Positions 45,793 through 57,638 of a stretch of 64,000 nt of DNA are shown here, in pieces. Both the position numbers and the translations under genes were made by a program. The notes beneath the pieces were generated by a model. It did no database searches, had not been told where the DNA came from, and saw nothing but the letters and a program-made list of their open reading frames with translations. Numbering within the stretch: position 1 is the stretch's first letter; every line of letters starts with the position of its first letter. Source of the stretch: Portulaca oleracea (taxonomy: Eukaryota > Streptophyta > Magnoliopsida > Caryophyllales > Portulacaceae); NCBI GenBank assembly GCA_029582165.1, contig CM055877.1, positions 38,842,249-38,906,248 on the forward strand. Direction: 5' to 3'.

Positions 45793-46574
45793 GATATTTA
45801 AATTATTGATCACATTTAATGTATAAATAAAATATTTATGTAATTTAATTAAAAAAACTACAAATAATAGATTGTTTATATTACACATTAAATAAAGAAA
45901 AAAATAATATTAATAAGAAATTATTTTCATTAATTAATATATAATTAAAAAATAAATTTTGCAGAAATAAAATAAATTTTAAAAAAATTCCTATAAAAAA
46001 ATATAAATTCGAACAAAGGTTAAATCTAACACTTTGAACTAATGAATATTGAATGGGATTACGAGGAACACTAAAATATTTTTCTTAAAAGAAAAAGGAG
46101 TACAAGTGAAGTTCATGAAATCCAAAATGCATTTTACAAGAATAGAACATGTGCACTCATACTTGAAGTCTAATACAATCGTTAACCCTTAGACTACAGC
46201 TTGCTATTTTATGTTTGGATTCTCAGGTAAGTTATTGATCTGTTTATGCAGTTCACTCTATATATACGAAATCTTTTGACGAGATATGTTTTTATTTTGT
46301 AAAGATTTTTAAAAAACTTTAAGGAAACTAAATATTTGCTAAATGATTATATTAATAAAAACATAAAATTAAGAAAAATCAAATCAATGGCTTAGATTGT
46401 TTTATCTTTAATCAAGGGTTGATTTTAAATTTAACTACGACAGTTAAAAAAAAAAAAGTTGGCTACCACAGATCCCCCAATATTTAATGCTAAAAGCACT
46501 AAAAAAAGTTGGCAATTTCAAACTAGAGTAGTACTTGAAATGAATGACACTAAAAACCTATTTTTCCGAGTGGA
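45793..46574. other. AT-rich spacer, nothing recognised
   Basis: Very AT-rich with no credible ORF or element ends. Confidence 0.5.
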
Positions 46575-46579
46575 TTACT

Positions 46580-47271
46580 TGTTGGATATATTTCAAGAAT
46601 ATAAGACAATTATATAGCCTAAAGAATAAAGTATATCAAGTATAAGGATCATATATAAGTGAAACAATAAAGAATATGATCAACACGGGTGAAACAGGAA
46701 GCAACACGGGTCGTGTTGTCTTCTAGAGAGCAAGGAAACAATTCATGCGCTCAACACGGGTCGTGTCGAGCCAACACGGACTGTGTTGATTCAACACGGG
46801 TCGTGTTGAAGGCCAGGATTGTTTTAATTGCTAAGGGCTATATGATTTTGTGTAATTAGTGCTTGATATCATTATTAAGCACGATTATTATGAGATTGTA
46901 ACAGTTATATGACTTGCTTGGTCAAGGTCATATTAAGGATATAATCTCATCATTAAGGCTCTTGATTACCCTTTGACTAGGGTATCCTAAAGAGGGTGGT
47001 AATCTCCTATAAATAGGAGACATCCTAAGCTATTTGAGACACACCATTCTAAGCTAATCACAACCTCATTCTTGTCTAGACTGCAGCTATACTAGAGTGA
47101 TTCAAGTGAGAATCTATTTCTTGAGTGATACAAGTGCTAAGTTTTATCCCTTTGAACATTTACGGTATAGTAAATAGTTCTTAAGGAATGTGAGTTCAAG
47201 GCCACAACTCTTAGCGTTATCCAAGCGAGTTTCCATTGTTTTATATACCGTTCACTCTCTTTCCTCTAACA
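46580..47271 (+). repeat. 5' LTR of copia (46580)
   Basis: 692 bp, TGTTGGATAT...TCTAACA. Contains four to five CAACACGG.yCGTGTTG palindromes (about 46672-46816), a TATA box at 47008 and the conserved TAAATAGTTCTTAAG at 47171-47185. Confidence 0.93.
47008..47015 (+). promoter_or_regulatory. LTR TATA box
   Basis: TATAAATA within CTCCTATAAATAGGAGAC; the copy in the 3' LTR is at 61203-61210. Transcription would start at about 47040. Confidence 0.7.
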
Positions 47272-47273
47272 AT

Positions 47274-47288
47274 CTTAAGAACTATTTA
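47274..47288 (+). other. Putative self-complementary primer-binding site
   Basis: CTTAAGAACTATTTA, two bases after the LTR, is the exact 15-base complement of TAAATAGTTCTTAAG at 47171-47185 in the same LTR. It does not begin TGG and does not match the initiator-Met site seen in the other copia elements of this window. Function inferred. Confidence 0.55.
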
Positions 47289-47291
47289 GGA

Positions 47292-48044
47292 ATGGCCTCG
47301 CTACGTGATATGTCTAGCAATTTCCAAAAGCTAGAGCGCTTTGAAGGAGTGGATTTCCGGCGTTGGCAAAGCAAGATGCATTTCTTGCTAACGACTCTCA
47401 ATGTGGCATATGTGCTTAACATTGAGATCTCTCCCAAGGTGAATCAAGAACCTTCGGCCGAGAAGGTGACAACCGAGGAGTCTCCAAAAGAGGATGCAAT
47501 TATCAAGAGTTCCACAGGAGATGGGAGTAACGATCAAATAAAGACGTCCGTGGAAGATGCGGAAGCTACTCGGCAAAGGCTCAAGATGGAGAATGATGAC
47601 TACGTTTGTAGAGGATGCATTTTCAATGGGATGAGCGAAACCCTCTTCAATGTGTATCAACATGTGGAGACGGCAAAGAAGCTTTGGGAGATGCTTGAAG
47701 CTAAGTACATGTCGGAAGATGCGTCAAGTAAGAATTTTCTTGTTAGTCAATTCATGAAATTTAAGATGGATGATAATATGAAAATTCTAGACCAATTCCA
47801 TGAGATTCAACGTATTTTAAGTAACTTCAAGCAACACAATTTGAACATGGATGAAACCATAATCGTATCCTCTATTATTGACAAGCTACCTTCTTCTTGG
47901 AATGAAACTAAAAGGGCTCTCATGCACCGGAAAGAGGCTATGTCTCTTGAAGGTTTGGCTAACCATCTTCGGATTGAAGAGAAGTTACGCCTAAGAGAAT
48001 GGTACCAAACAGCAATCAAAGGTCCATATGGTGCAAGAGAATAA
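47292..48044 (+). CDS. Copia gag (UBN2 type)
   Basis: Capsid precursor. The ATG at 47292 (MASLRDMSSNF) is the first one inside the internal region; an ATG at 47190 in frame lies in the LTR and is less likely. The sequence has ERFEGVDFRRWQSKMHFLL near the N-terminus, LWEMLEAKY in the middle and KLPSSWNETKRAL near the C-terminus, all usual for plant copia gag. The frame stops at 48044 just before the zinc knuckle, which is in another frame. A programmed shift is possible, but plant copia elements mostly use one ORF, so decay is more likely. Confidence 0.85.
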   Translation: MASLRDMSSNFQKLERFEGVDFRRWQSKMHFLLTTLNVAYVLNIEISPKVNQEPSAEKVTTEESPKEDAIIKSSTGDGSNDQIKTSVEDAEATRQRLKMENDDYVCRGCIFNGMSETLFNVYQHVETAKKLWEMLEAKYMSEDASSKNFLVSQFMKFKMDDNMKILDQFHEIQRILSNFKQHNLNMDETIIVSSIIDKLPSSWNETKRALMHRKEAMSLEGLANHLRIEEKLRLREWYQTAIKGPYGARE

Positions 48045-48891
48045 GGGAAACAAGAATAAGAACAAGAGCCACAACAAAACTAGCAAGGGAATTCAAAAGC
48101 TTAAGCAAGTTTGTTGGGAATGTGGCAAACCGGGGCACACAAAGAGAGAGTGTTACCAATGGAAAAAGAAGCATGGTCTTTTGAACAAAGATACATCTAA
48201 GGGCAAGAGTAAGGAGAAGGAACTCAATTCTTTCGTGGCCATGATTAAAGATCATATTAACATGGTATCCATTGGTTGTAATGATTGGTACATAGACTCG
48301 GGTGCGTCAAGGCATGTTTGCATTGACAAGAGTTTATTCAAGACTCTCAAACTGGCGGATGATGGTGTGAAACTCTACATGGGCAATAACCATCCGATCA
48401 AAGTTGAAGGCATTGGGCAAGTGGAACTTGTTTTCACTTCTGGTAAATCTTTGCTTTTAAATGATGTGTATTTAGCTCCGGAAGTATGTAAGAATCTTGT
48501 ATCCGGTTATCTCCTTAGCAAGTTTGGTTTTATGCAAGTTTATGATGGAGATAATTATATACTTTCCAAGGGTGGGACTTTAGTAGGGAAGGGATATGCT
48601 TATGGGGAGATGTTTAAATTGAATGCGAAAAGTAATAAAGATGGCATGATTTCCGCTTATATGCATGTGTCTACTTTGAATAAGTCTTTTCTATGGCATG
48701 CTAGATTAGGACATGTGAACTTTTCAAAGTTGAAAGAAATGTCTAATCTTGATTTGATTCCTAAGTTGAATAATGACATAGAAAAGTGTAAGACATGCAT
48801 GCTTAATAAAATCACCAAAGGTTCATTCTCAAGTGTAAAAAGAACTTCTAAATTGCTTGATTTAATTCATAGTGATTTAGGAGTTTCATAG
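48028..48891 (+). CDS. Copia zinc knuckle, protease and pre-integrase
   Basis: CWECGKPGHTKREC is an intact CCHC knuckle (near residue 29). WYIDSGASRHVC holds the aspartic protease active site. FLWHARLGHVNFSKLKEM and CKTCMLNK form the pre-integrase HHCC region. The frame is one base off from gag and ends at TAG 48889-48891 at the start of the integrase core (LDLIHSDLG), by a second frameshift. Confidence 0.88.
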   Translation: MVQENKGNKNKNKSHNKTSKGIQKLKQVCWECGKPGHTKRECYQWKKKHGLLNKDTSKGKSKEKELNSFVAMIKDHINMVSIGCNDWYIDSGASRHVCIDKSLFKTLKLADDGVKLYMGNNHPIKVEGIGQVELVFTSGKSLLLNDVYLAPEVCKNLVSGYLLSKFGFMQVYDGDNYILSKGGTLVGKGYAYGEMFKLNAKSNKDGMISAYMHVSTLNKSFLWHARLGHVNFSKLKEMSNLDLIPKLNNDIEKCKTCMLNKITKGSFSSVKRTSKLLDLIHSDLGVS

Positions 48892-48922
48892 TACACCTTC
48901 AATAGGTGGTAAGAATTATTAT

Positions 48923-49801
48923 GTGACATTCATTGATGACTATTCTAGATATTGTCAAGTTTATCTTTTGAGTTCTAAAGATGAAATACTTGAAAAGTTT
49001 AGAGTTTACAAAACTAGAAGTGAACTTCAATGTGAGACCTTGATTAAAACTTTAAGATCCGATAGGGGAGGGGAATATTATGATCCAAAGTTTTTCCAAG
49101 AAACAGGCATTGTTCATGAGACAATCGCCCCGTATACACCACAACAAAATGGGGTTGCGGAAAGGAAAAATAGAACTTTAAAAGAAATGGTGAATTCTAT
49201 GTTGTCAAACTCCAGTTTAAGTAATGGATTCTGGGGTGAAGCCATGTTAACGGCTTGTTATATTTTGAATAGAGTTCCATTCAAAGGTAATTCTAGTACC
49301 CCATATGAGTTATGGAACAAAAGAAAACCAAGTCTTAAGTATTTTAAGATTTGGGGTTGTAGGGCTATTGTAAGAGTCCCGGAACCTAAGAAAAGAAAAT
49401 TAGGTGAAAGAGGAATTGAGTGCATCTTTATAGGCAATGCTCAAGATAGCAAAGCTTATAGGTTTTTGGTGGTTGAGCCAAATGAGTACATTTCGGTGAA
49501 TACCGTAATGGAATCAATAGATGCAATTTTTGATGAGACTAGGTTCTCTTCAATTCCTTGACCTAAAGAAGTAATTCAAGATAATATTCCTTTAATTGAG
49601 CCTCAAGATGAAAATCATGAGAATATATCCATACAAGATGATCTTCCAACTCATGAGGTTACTGATGATGAAGAAGATGAGAGTATTGAGTTAAGAAGGA
49701 GTAAAAGATCAAGGAAACCAAAAGACTTTGGTTCGGACTTCTATGTTTATTTAGTAGAAGGTTCAAGGGACTCAGTTGAAAGTGAGACCCTATGTATGTA
49801 C
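48923..49801 (+). pseudogene. Copia integrase core, with one stop codon
   Basis: FIDDYSRY, RSDRGGEY and PQQNGVAERKNRTL carry the D, D and E of the DDE integrase. The downstream WGCRAIVRVP and CIFIGNAQDSKAYRF are the usual C-terminal motifs. A TGA at 49559-49561 interrupts the frame, which then reads on openly (DEEDESIELRRSKRSRKPK) to 49801, where the second copia element is inserted at TGTAC. The frame resumes at 58628. Confidence 0.88.
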
Positions 49802-50638
49802 TGTTAGGTTTTAGGTTATCTATTTCCTAAACAGATACAGATTAATTGGCGGAATATTATAACAGTTATAAACAATTAATCAACACAATTGCAGAGGCTT
49901 TAGTAAATATACCTGATCGCTAATTCCTGCTGAAGAAGAGGTTGACCTTCCAAATTCCAACGCTGAAACCCTCTATTGAAAAGTCCACGCAGCACTCCGG
50001 GAACCCGATTGCTAGATCGACCCGATCATACGAATCTCAATCTAAGATGTTTGTGAGATTGTTTCGGGAAACAGAGAATGTTTCCTGAAACTAGAACTGC
50101 AAATTGAAAGAGAGAGGAACTCAGGAAATCACCCTGGTATCTCTCTAAGAGTCTTAGGCAGTTGGTGGTGGAATGATCTCTCCCTGAGACCCCTTTATAT
50201 AGTGTTTAGAAAACCTAGGGAAAGGGTTCAAAACCCTAAAGGGCCGACTTAACGCAACGGCGCACTTCTCAGGCCCAACACGGTCCGTGTTGAATCAACA
50301 CGGTCAGTGTTGGACTCTAGAGAGTCCAATTATTCGGCCCATGGACACCACGGACCGTGGTGTCTCAACACGGACCGTGTTGAGCCCAATTCGGTCCGTG
50401 TTGGGCTAATTTCTCACAGAAATCAGTTTCCAACTTTTCTAAACATAATACAATATTATTTAGGTTACATACATTGTTCCAGGGCACTAACTTGTGTGAC
50501 CCAGTAGGACCAAATAATATAGTTGTAATTAAACATATATAATTACTAATTATAGAGGTCTCCAGCAAGACATATAATTACTATATTACTTTGGTTTAAT
50601 CTCCGTGTATATTGAACATTGTCGGGACGTTCCCAACA
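49802..50638 (-). repeat. 3' LTR of second copia
   Basis: 837 bp. Holds palindromes CAACACGGTCCGTGTTG (50276), a variant at 50297, CACCACGGACCGTGGTG (about 50348) and CAACACGGACCGTGTTG (about 50366). - strand TATA at 50194-50201. Confidence 0.92.
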
Positions 50639-51466
50639 ATCTCCCACTTGTCCCACAAGTGTTCGATTCCTTGAATTCCCTTGTCACTTACTGTCTCTAG
50701 TTCGTATAAGATAAGCTAAAGTCATCCTTATGTAAGCCCCGAACATTCCTCGATCTCCGAGTTTAGACTTTGAAAAAACAGACGATCAACTATTGATTCA
50801 ACTGAGCTCGGCCAAGCATTTTCAGTCCAATCTCACCGAGTGGCCAACGAGACAACTGTCCCTAATAGGGAGGACAATGCCATCTTGTTCATACACACAT
50901 TCTCACATGATCCAACTGTAACCCAGACACCGCCTTTATAGCCTACTGTTACGAAAGACGTTTGACGCGCTCCAAAGTCATAGCAGACCATGTAGTCTAT
51001 GTATTGAACTCAGGATTTAGAAATTTTGAGTAGTGAGAGCTCTTATGACATTCCTAACTTAAAGAGCTCCCACTGCGGGTCAGTCCGGTAGTTGTTCTCA
51101 ACAATACCCATGTGATTGATTTATGATGTCATCACATCACTATGATCACGAAACTTGATCATCACCTCAATCCTACATGCTAATTGTGTTGATATTATCA
51201 CTGTTCCTTCGTGATAATACAATTAGGAACCAGGTCGACTGTCGACCAAGACTAGCGTTATCAAGTTCACCAATAGGGTTTCAGAAATCGGACCTCATCC
51301 AATTTCCCATTTTGAATGCGCTAACCTTTTTGGACATTTACATAATTCTAAACCACAATTGATGTAAATTTTGGAATCTTATTCTTAATGATGAATCAAC
51401 AAGGTCATAATTCATGAAAAATTCATGTAACTTTGACTTGTTAATATTCCGGAATGTGTTTAATAC

Positions 51467-51700
51467 CTATTTCCCATGCATGACTATCATGCTATAACTA
51501 CAACAGGGGTTTAGTACATAATACTTGCAATGAACCTCGTACATATACCATCTCACTAATGACCTTTCGTACAGGAAGATATTTCCGGAACACATGTTTG
51601 GATTCATGGTGAGCTTCCGTTCCTTTGCTTGAGTGATGGCTCCTATCAACAAGGCTCCATTTCTCTCGCAAGGCTAGAAACATCACCCAGTTCTAAAAAC
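51467..51700 (-). pseudogene. RNase H C-terminal remnant of second copia
   Basis: Frames on - read AITQAKER and HHESKHVFRKYLPVRKVI, ending near CTKPL. These correspond to the family's QAKEPRSHQKSKH and TKPL region of copia RNase H. Two frames are needed, so at least one frameshift. Confidence 0.65.
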
Positions 51701-51941
51701 GAACTTCGTAATCCTAACAGTTTCTGCCACATCTTCTAAAGGCGTGCCATACTTGTCTTATTTGTAGAATTAACCGCATGTCATGTTAGGAACTTCTTCC
51801 AGTTCACCTCAATACCACTCAAAACAGATCGTATAATTTTCTCTGACCTTTCAGATAATCATATTTCTCTGCATGAGTGTAGCATCAATGCAACTCTTCT
51901 CACTTACCTTTTATCAACCACTTTAGACTTAGGACACATCC

Positions 51942-52433
51942 TTAGTCTTGCTTATACATATACAATGTATATGTTATGTTGGACTTTGAACATCTCATGG
52001 CATACATTAATCTTACGCATGAAGCATGATTTATATGTCTCATCCTTAGAACTTCTGATTGTTTTGAGACAATCAAATTCTGTAAGGATATGCCATGATT
52101 TATGGAAATTAATCTATTCTCGGAGTGAGTTGAACTATTCAACACCTAGTTAACTTTGATTCAAACAATCAAAATCTTTAATCTATCATTATAGATCTTG
52201 TCTCCAAGAAAATTCTTAGCCCCACCAATCCTTCACTTTGAAAATTATTTCCAAGACAACCTCAGTAGAAGCAACATTGGAATATTCTTCTCAGTAGGCA
52301 GTATCTCAATCACATACAATATCAGAATACGCATTGCTCCCACTGAACTTCTTGTAAACACAATATTATCTTTGGCACTTCCCAGTATGTCAAACCCTTT
52401 TGATATCCTGGTCAAGAAGGTCAATGATTCCAA
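51942..52433 (-). pseudogene. Reverse transcriptase remnant of second copia
   Basis: LYVIEILPTEKNIPML (frame 52433-52245) stands where YVDDILLIGNN is expected, so the catalytic DD has become IE. Further on HGISLQNLIVSKQSEVL and RLMYAMRCSKSNITYTL (52145-51942) match the SLMYAM.CTRPDI.YA motif. Clearly dead. Confidence 0.75.
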
Positions 52434-55400
52434 CTCCTAGAAGCTTCCTTAAGACCACAGATGGTCTCTTGAAGTTTAAAAGTATTCCAACAAAAGACCA
52501 CTCAGTTGTGTCAAGTACACACCTTCTTCAAAATCTAATTTTGAAGTCAGTCTTGATGTCTATCTTAATGAACCCATATTTTGCCTTAAAACCCTCATAT
52601 GCCTGATGGCTCACACCTTCAGACAAATCAACCGAGTTCTAAACTTGGTTGTATACATGGAGTCCATCTTAGACCTTATGGAACTTGCTAAAGCTTCTTT
52701 GTTGTAGGTAGAGTCATTACTTTCTAAAAGTAACATCTCACGCTCATCCATAGAAGATCGATATCTCTGTGTTTGACGGAGTTGTTTACCTGACCTTGCT
52801 TGGAGTAATGTTCATGACACCCTCTCCTCAATGTTTTGAGAAACTTCAACTGCTTCAACCTTGTTCTTAATTTTCCGACAAATAGGAAAATTTGAACTAG
52901 GATCAAGTAGCGGAGTTTCATGTGATGATTATAGTGTTTTGTGTCTCTCGAACTTCGGTAAGTTCAAAATCTCTCCCACTCTTTCTTTTAGAGAATAACA
53001 TATTCTCTAAGAAGAAAGTATTTTGAGACACAAACACTCTCCTCTACAACAGTTTGTTGAACGGATACTCCTTTCTTTCAGAAGACGGTTCAAGAACCTC
53101 TCTTCTCCACATCATATATGGTGTATTCTCTAATGCTTCAGATAATCTTTATTCAATAATTAGAGCTATGGTTAATTGCGTGTATCCCCAAAAGGTAATC
53201 GGCAATGTTGACTCAACCATCATTGATCACACCATATCTAATAAGGTGTGATTCCTGCTCTTAGATACGTCATTGAGATGTCGTATTCTTAAAGGAGAGA
53301 GTCATGAAACAATTCCATATTCTCTGGAATGGTTAATGAAATCTTTGGTTCAAATACTCACCTCCTCAACCTAATTGAAGGGTTTTCATTTTCTTGCCAA
53401 GTTGGTTTTGTACTTCACTTTGAAACTCTTTGAACATTTTCAAAGGATTTGGACTTGTGGCGTATTAAGTAGATATACCCATATCTACTAAAAAATCGTC
53501 ACTGAAAGTGATGAAATAGTATAGTAAACCTTCTTCTAGCACTAGTGCTCATAGGCCCACATACATTAGTGTGTATGCATCCTAATAAGTCACTAGCTTG
53601 TTCACCAATTCCAATAAGAGGTAATTTTAGTCATCTTACTCATCAGACATGCTTTATAAACATTGAACTTTTCAAAGTTTATGTTTTCAAAAATCCTATA
53701 CTATGCAGTTTTCTGAATGCATTTCTGATTAATATGACTTAAGCTTATAGTGTCATAATTATGTTTCATTTGAGTCATTTGTTCAAACTCTTGGCTCAAC
53801 CATTAGCATCCTTTTGATCTTATCTAGGTGCTCTCATTGTTTCGCCAAGACTACTTCATTTTGGAAATCTTCAAACTATTTTAACATTCCAGCTTCAGAT
53901 GAATCTCATAGACATGAATCACCATGTGTTATTTTATTCATCTTGAAGATTTGAAGTAATTCACCCCTTGTACTTGTGCTCAATTGGTCTACATACATCC
54001 ATATGCATGAGTGTTTGTTGGCACGTTCACCCTTTCTTGTAAAAGGTACAGTCATGCTTTGCAGACATCACATGTTTCAAAGTCTTATCATTCAAAAGTC
54101 TATCACTGTGACGCTTCCGAATGCGCTCTAATTTGCATGACTTAATAAATAGTTACAAGGTTTAAGTTTGAACATGAGTTATTCCTTTTAAACCTCTTGG
54201 TTTCGATGTGTTGGGTGTGTTTATCCGAGATCCTCTTTCTCTCTTTCTAATTGAGAGTAAGAAATACTTATAATGAGAACATAGTATCACCTATAAATTT
54301 CTCTTATAAGTCTTGAGGGAATGGATAAACAACCAACTCTTCATAAGGAACTACAACTAATTGCATATTCCTATTTGTAGGTTGACTCTCATCCTTCAAA
54401 GCACATCTACTTTGCTGTAGATACTGCACATTTCCATAAATGTGAGTTTCACAGCCGGTATCTTATACTCAAAGTGGGTTTAATAAGGGTAGTGTGTATC
54501 ATATACGCATTTGCCTAGAATTGAAATCATATCTCAAGTCTTTCTTATAGTTATTCACGCTCCCAGTGTCATATATATATGATCTGGTTGTTAACCGGTT
54601 GCTGTCATTGGTTGGGTATGTACAACTGTTTGTCTTTACCTTTCCTTTGACTTATTGTCTTTGATAGATTTCTTAAATCTTATTTTCCCTTTCACTAAAA
54701 GACTATCTTTGGTTACCAATCTTTTGGCTAAATGGGATCTGTGGTTTCTCATGTTTTTAAAATAGTCAAATTATTTCAGAACATGAGCGCCAATAATTGG
54801 CTCTTATCTAGCTCAACCGAGACTATCTGGTTATTGGTTTCATATTTATCAACTCTAACTAGTTCGATGAACTTGGTTTTGAGTTGGTAATATTGAAATC
54901 TTCCTCTAATCTTCAAACATTTTGAAGTTAAAATTGTATGAATACTATGACATTACATGTATTCATTTGGCTTGATTAACCTCTTAATATTGATGCCTAG
55001 CTCAATGTTATATCAAAGACATGTTTCTTTTTAATCGCCTTCAAGACAATCTTGCGATGACAATGTCAATTAAGGAATTGGTGTTAATTGTTTTTCTCTT
55101 TCTCAAGGAGAAAACAATATTTTATTAGTGGTGGATGTTTGAGTGAAAAGACATAAATAATTCTACGAGACAAGTTGGTTCATTTTAGTTATTATTCATC
55201 AAAAGAAATTAAACTAATTTTAATTTCAAATCAAAACACTTTATTAACTCTCACTTAGTGTTTTAATTTAACCAAGACCCACAAGACCCATGGGCTCAAG
55301 TGGACTTTGGCCCAACAAAACTCGAGCCCATGTTATCTTTGGTGGATCATCTTATGATTGATCATTCAAAATGACTTTTGGCAAGAAATTTGTATCGAAT

Positions 55401-55600
55401 ACAATATTTCTCTTCCTCTACTCTTGGCCCAAAACTATTTTGATAGCCAATTTGAATTGACCTAGCTCCCACCCTACTTATTAATGATGGACAAATAATT
55501 CGCTTTGGCTTTCTTTATTTATCCATCTAAGTGGTGTTTCGATAGGTTGAGCAATAATTCAATTTGAGAGTAGGTTTTATTATCCTAAGCATGCAATTCT
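52434..55600 (-). pseudogene. Decayed gag-pol body of second copia
   Basis: By position this should hold gag to RT on the - strand. Open frames are all under about 70 codons. I can recognise no motif with confidence. Base composition is less AT-biased than the leader that follows, consistent with old coding sequence. Confidence 0.5.
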
Positions 55601-57638
55601 AGGTGAACTCTTTCGAAAAGCATAAAAGGCATAATAAAACATGCAATAACAAAATTAAAGCATAAATAAAACCCCTAGTATGGCCACCTAGACTTAATCA
55701 ACTAATTTAACTAAGCCTTGATAGTCTTCAAGAAAACCTGCTTGGGTCATGCAACTTCATTGGATGGGCTCCCACTCGAATCAACACCTCTATTGCTGTT
55801 GGGCTCCCACTCAATTTGATGTCTCCAATTACAACCAATTTACAATTTGGACCTCACAATTGAGTCCTTACATGAATTAAAAATAAACTTAACTGAAATT
55901 TAAATTTAAAATTTAATTCAAAGGCAGTCTGTGAATCAGTATTTCACCCAACCCGGTACACAGACCGGTAAAATTGGCTATCTATGGCCATACTAGAAGC
56001 ACATGCAAACATGTAATATTGCAATAATTATATCAAATATAACACATGCTTAAATAACAAATTATAAAGGTATATAAATAATTGCAATATAACACATAAG
56101 GAAATAAATACTAAATAAAATTTCCTAAAAGATTTGCATGATTAATATAATAAATAAAATCCAAATTTTTATCTTAGTTACCTAAACAGATTTAGGATTT
56201 TATACCTATACATACAAAATACTTGACTTTCCTAAAATCAAGGAGTCTAAAAGATACTATATCTTTAAAAAATATTGTAAGTTTCCTAAACTATACAAAA
56301 TAATAGATTTTATGCCCATTATCTGATTTAGTAGTAATAGGATTTAATAATTAATTTCTAAAATTAATTACAAACCCTAAAACACACGAACTCACCAAAA
56401 CTGCTGGCAACACGGTCCGTGTTGCTTCCCAATTTTTGTTAATTTCGTGAATGAAAAACTTAAATAAAATTATCATAACTAATCGAATTAAAAGATTCAT
56501 ATCATAGTGTTATCTAATAACCCAATATGAATATTTTCCAGAATTTTAACAATTTTCAAAAGATTGTAAAATTTTAGGGAATTAAACATTTTTAATTCTC
56601 CATTTAAGAGGAAAATAAATAACAACAGTCCGATAAGTTTAAAAATCAAATTTTATAATTTTCCCATACAGTAGGTTCATCTAACATGCTACTGTAAAAA
56701 TTTCAGATTTTTATCAAATTTCGAAAATTAGAATAAAATTCAGAAAAGTAAACAATTATATTTTTCTGTTCATTTGGAAATTAAAGGAAAATTAGTAAAC
56801 GATTTCGAAAATTCACGAAACTTTTATCCATAACAGAATGGTTACCCAGTAACCTACTATAAAATTTTCAGAAAATTTACAAATTTCTATAAATATACAA
56901 AATTCAGAGAAGCAACAAATTTATTTCTCTGAGATCTGAAAATATAAAAAAAATATAATTAGATCGGATAAATTAACGGAAAACTTTTTCCCTAAAAGTA
57001 TGGTTACCCAGTAACCTACTGTAAAAATTTCAGAAGTTTTACAAATTTCTACAAATTTATAAAATTCAGAGAATTAAACGAATTTTAATTCACTTCAGAT
57101 TTGAAAACTCAATTAAAAATCCATTTTAATTGGGAAAGATCTACAAAAATTATGGAAAGTCCAGAACACATCCAGACAGCTCCAGTAAAATTTTCAGAAA
57201 TTTTAGAGTTTGTTTGATATTTTATTTCGATTTTTTCATCTTTACCGTAAATAAACTAAATCAGAAAATTAATTCTACAAAACCCTATTTTACGAATTTA
57301 GACCTATTTCATGTATTGCCTACTGTTTAACAACATTAAACGTGATTGCTTCTAAAACATTCAAAATTAAATCGAGTTCATGCTATATTTAACAATTAAA
57401 CAAACATAAAATCGATTAATTAAAGGCAATAAGAAATAAGCAATAATAAAACATGAAATTTTACAATAAAATTCCAGTTTTATTATCATGAACATCAAAG
57501 ATTAAAACTTTCATAAAGATTCAAAATTTTAGGCATAAATCTATTCTAGCATATTCATAACATAATTCAACTATTGACAAAATTAATTATGAATACAAGT
57601 AAAATACTTTAGCATGCAATTGGTGGCTCTGATACCAC
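55601..57638 (-). other. Long AT-rich leader of second copia
   Basis: Between the presumed gag start and the primer-binding site lie about 2 kb of AT-rich non-coding sequence. One CAACACGGTCCGTGTTG palindrome is at about 56406-56422. From about 56640 to 57230 a degenerate repeat of roughly 170-190 bp recurs three to four times (GGTTACCCAGTAACCTACTGTAAAAATTTCAG). Confidence 0.6.
57626..57637 (-). other. Primer-binding site (initiator tRNA-Met), second copia
   Basis: On - TGGTATCAGAGC next to the LTR that starts at 57639. Confidence 0.9.
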
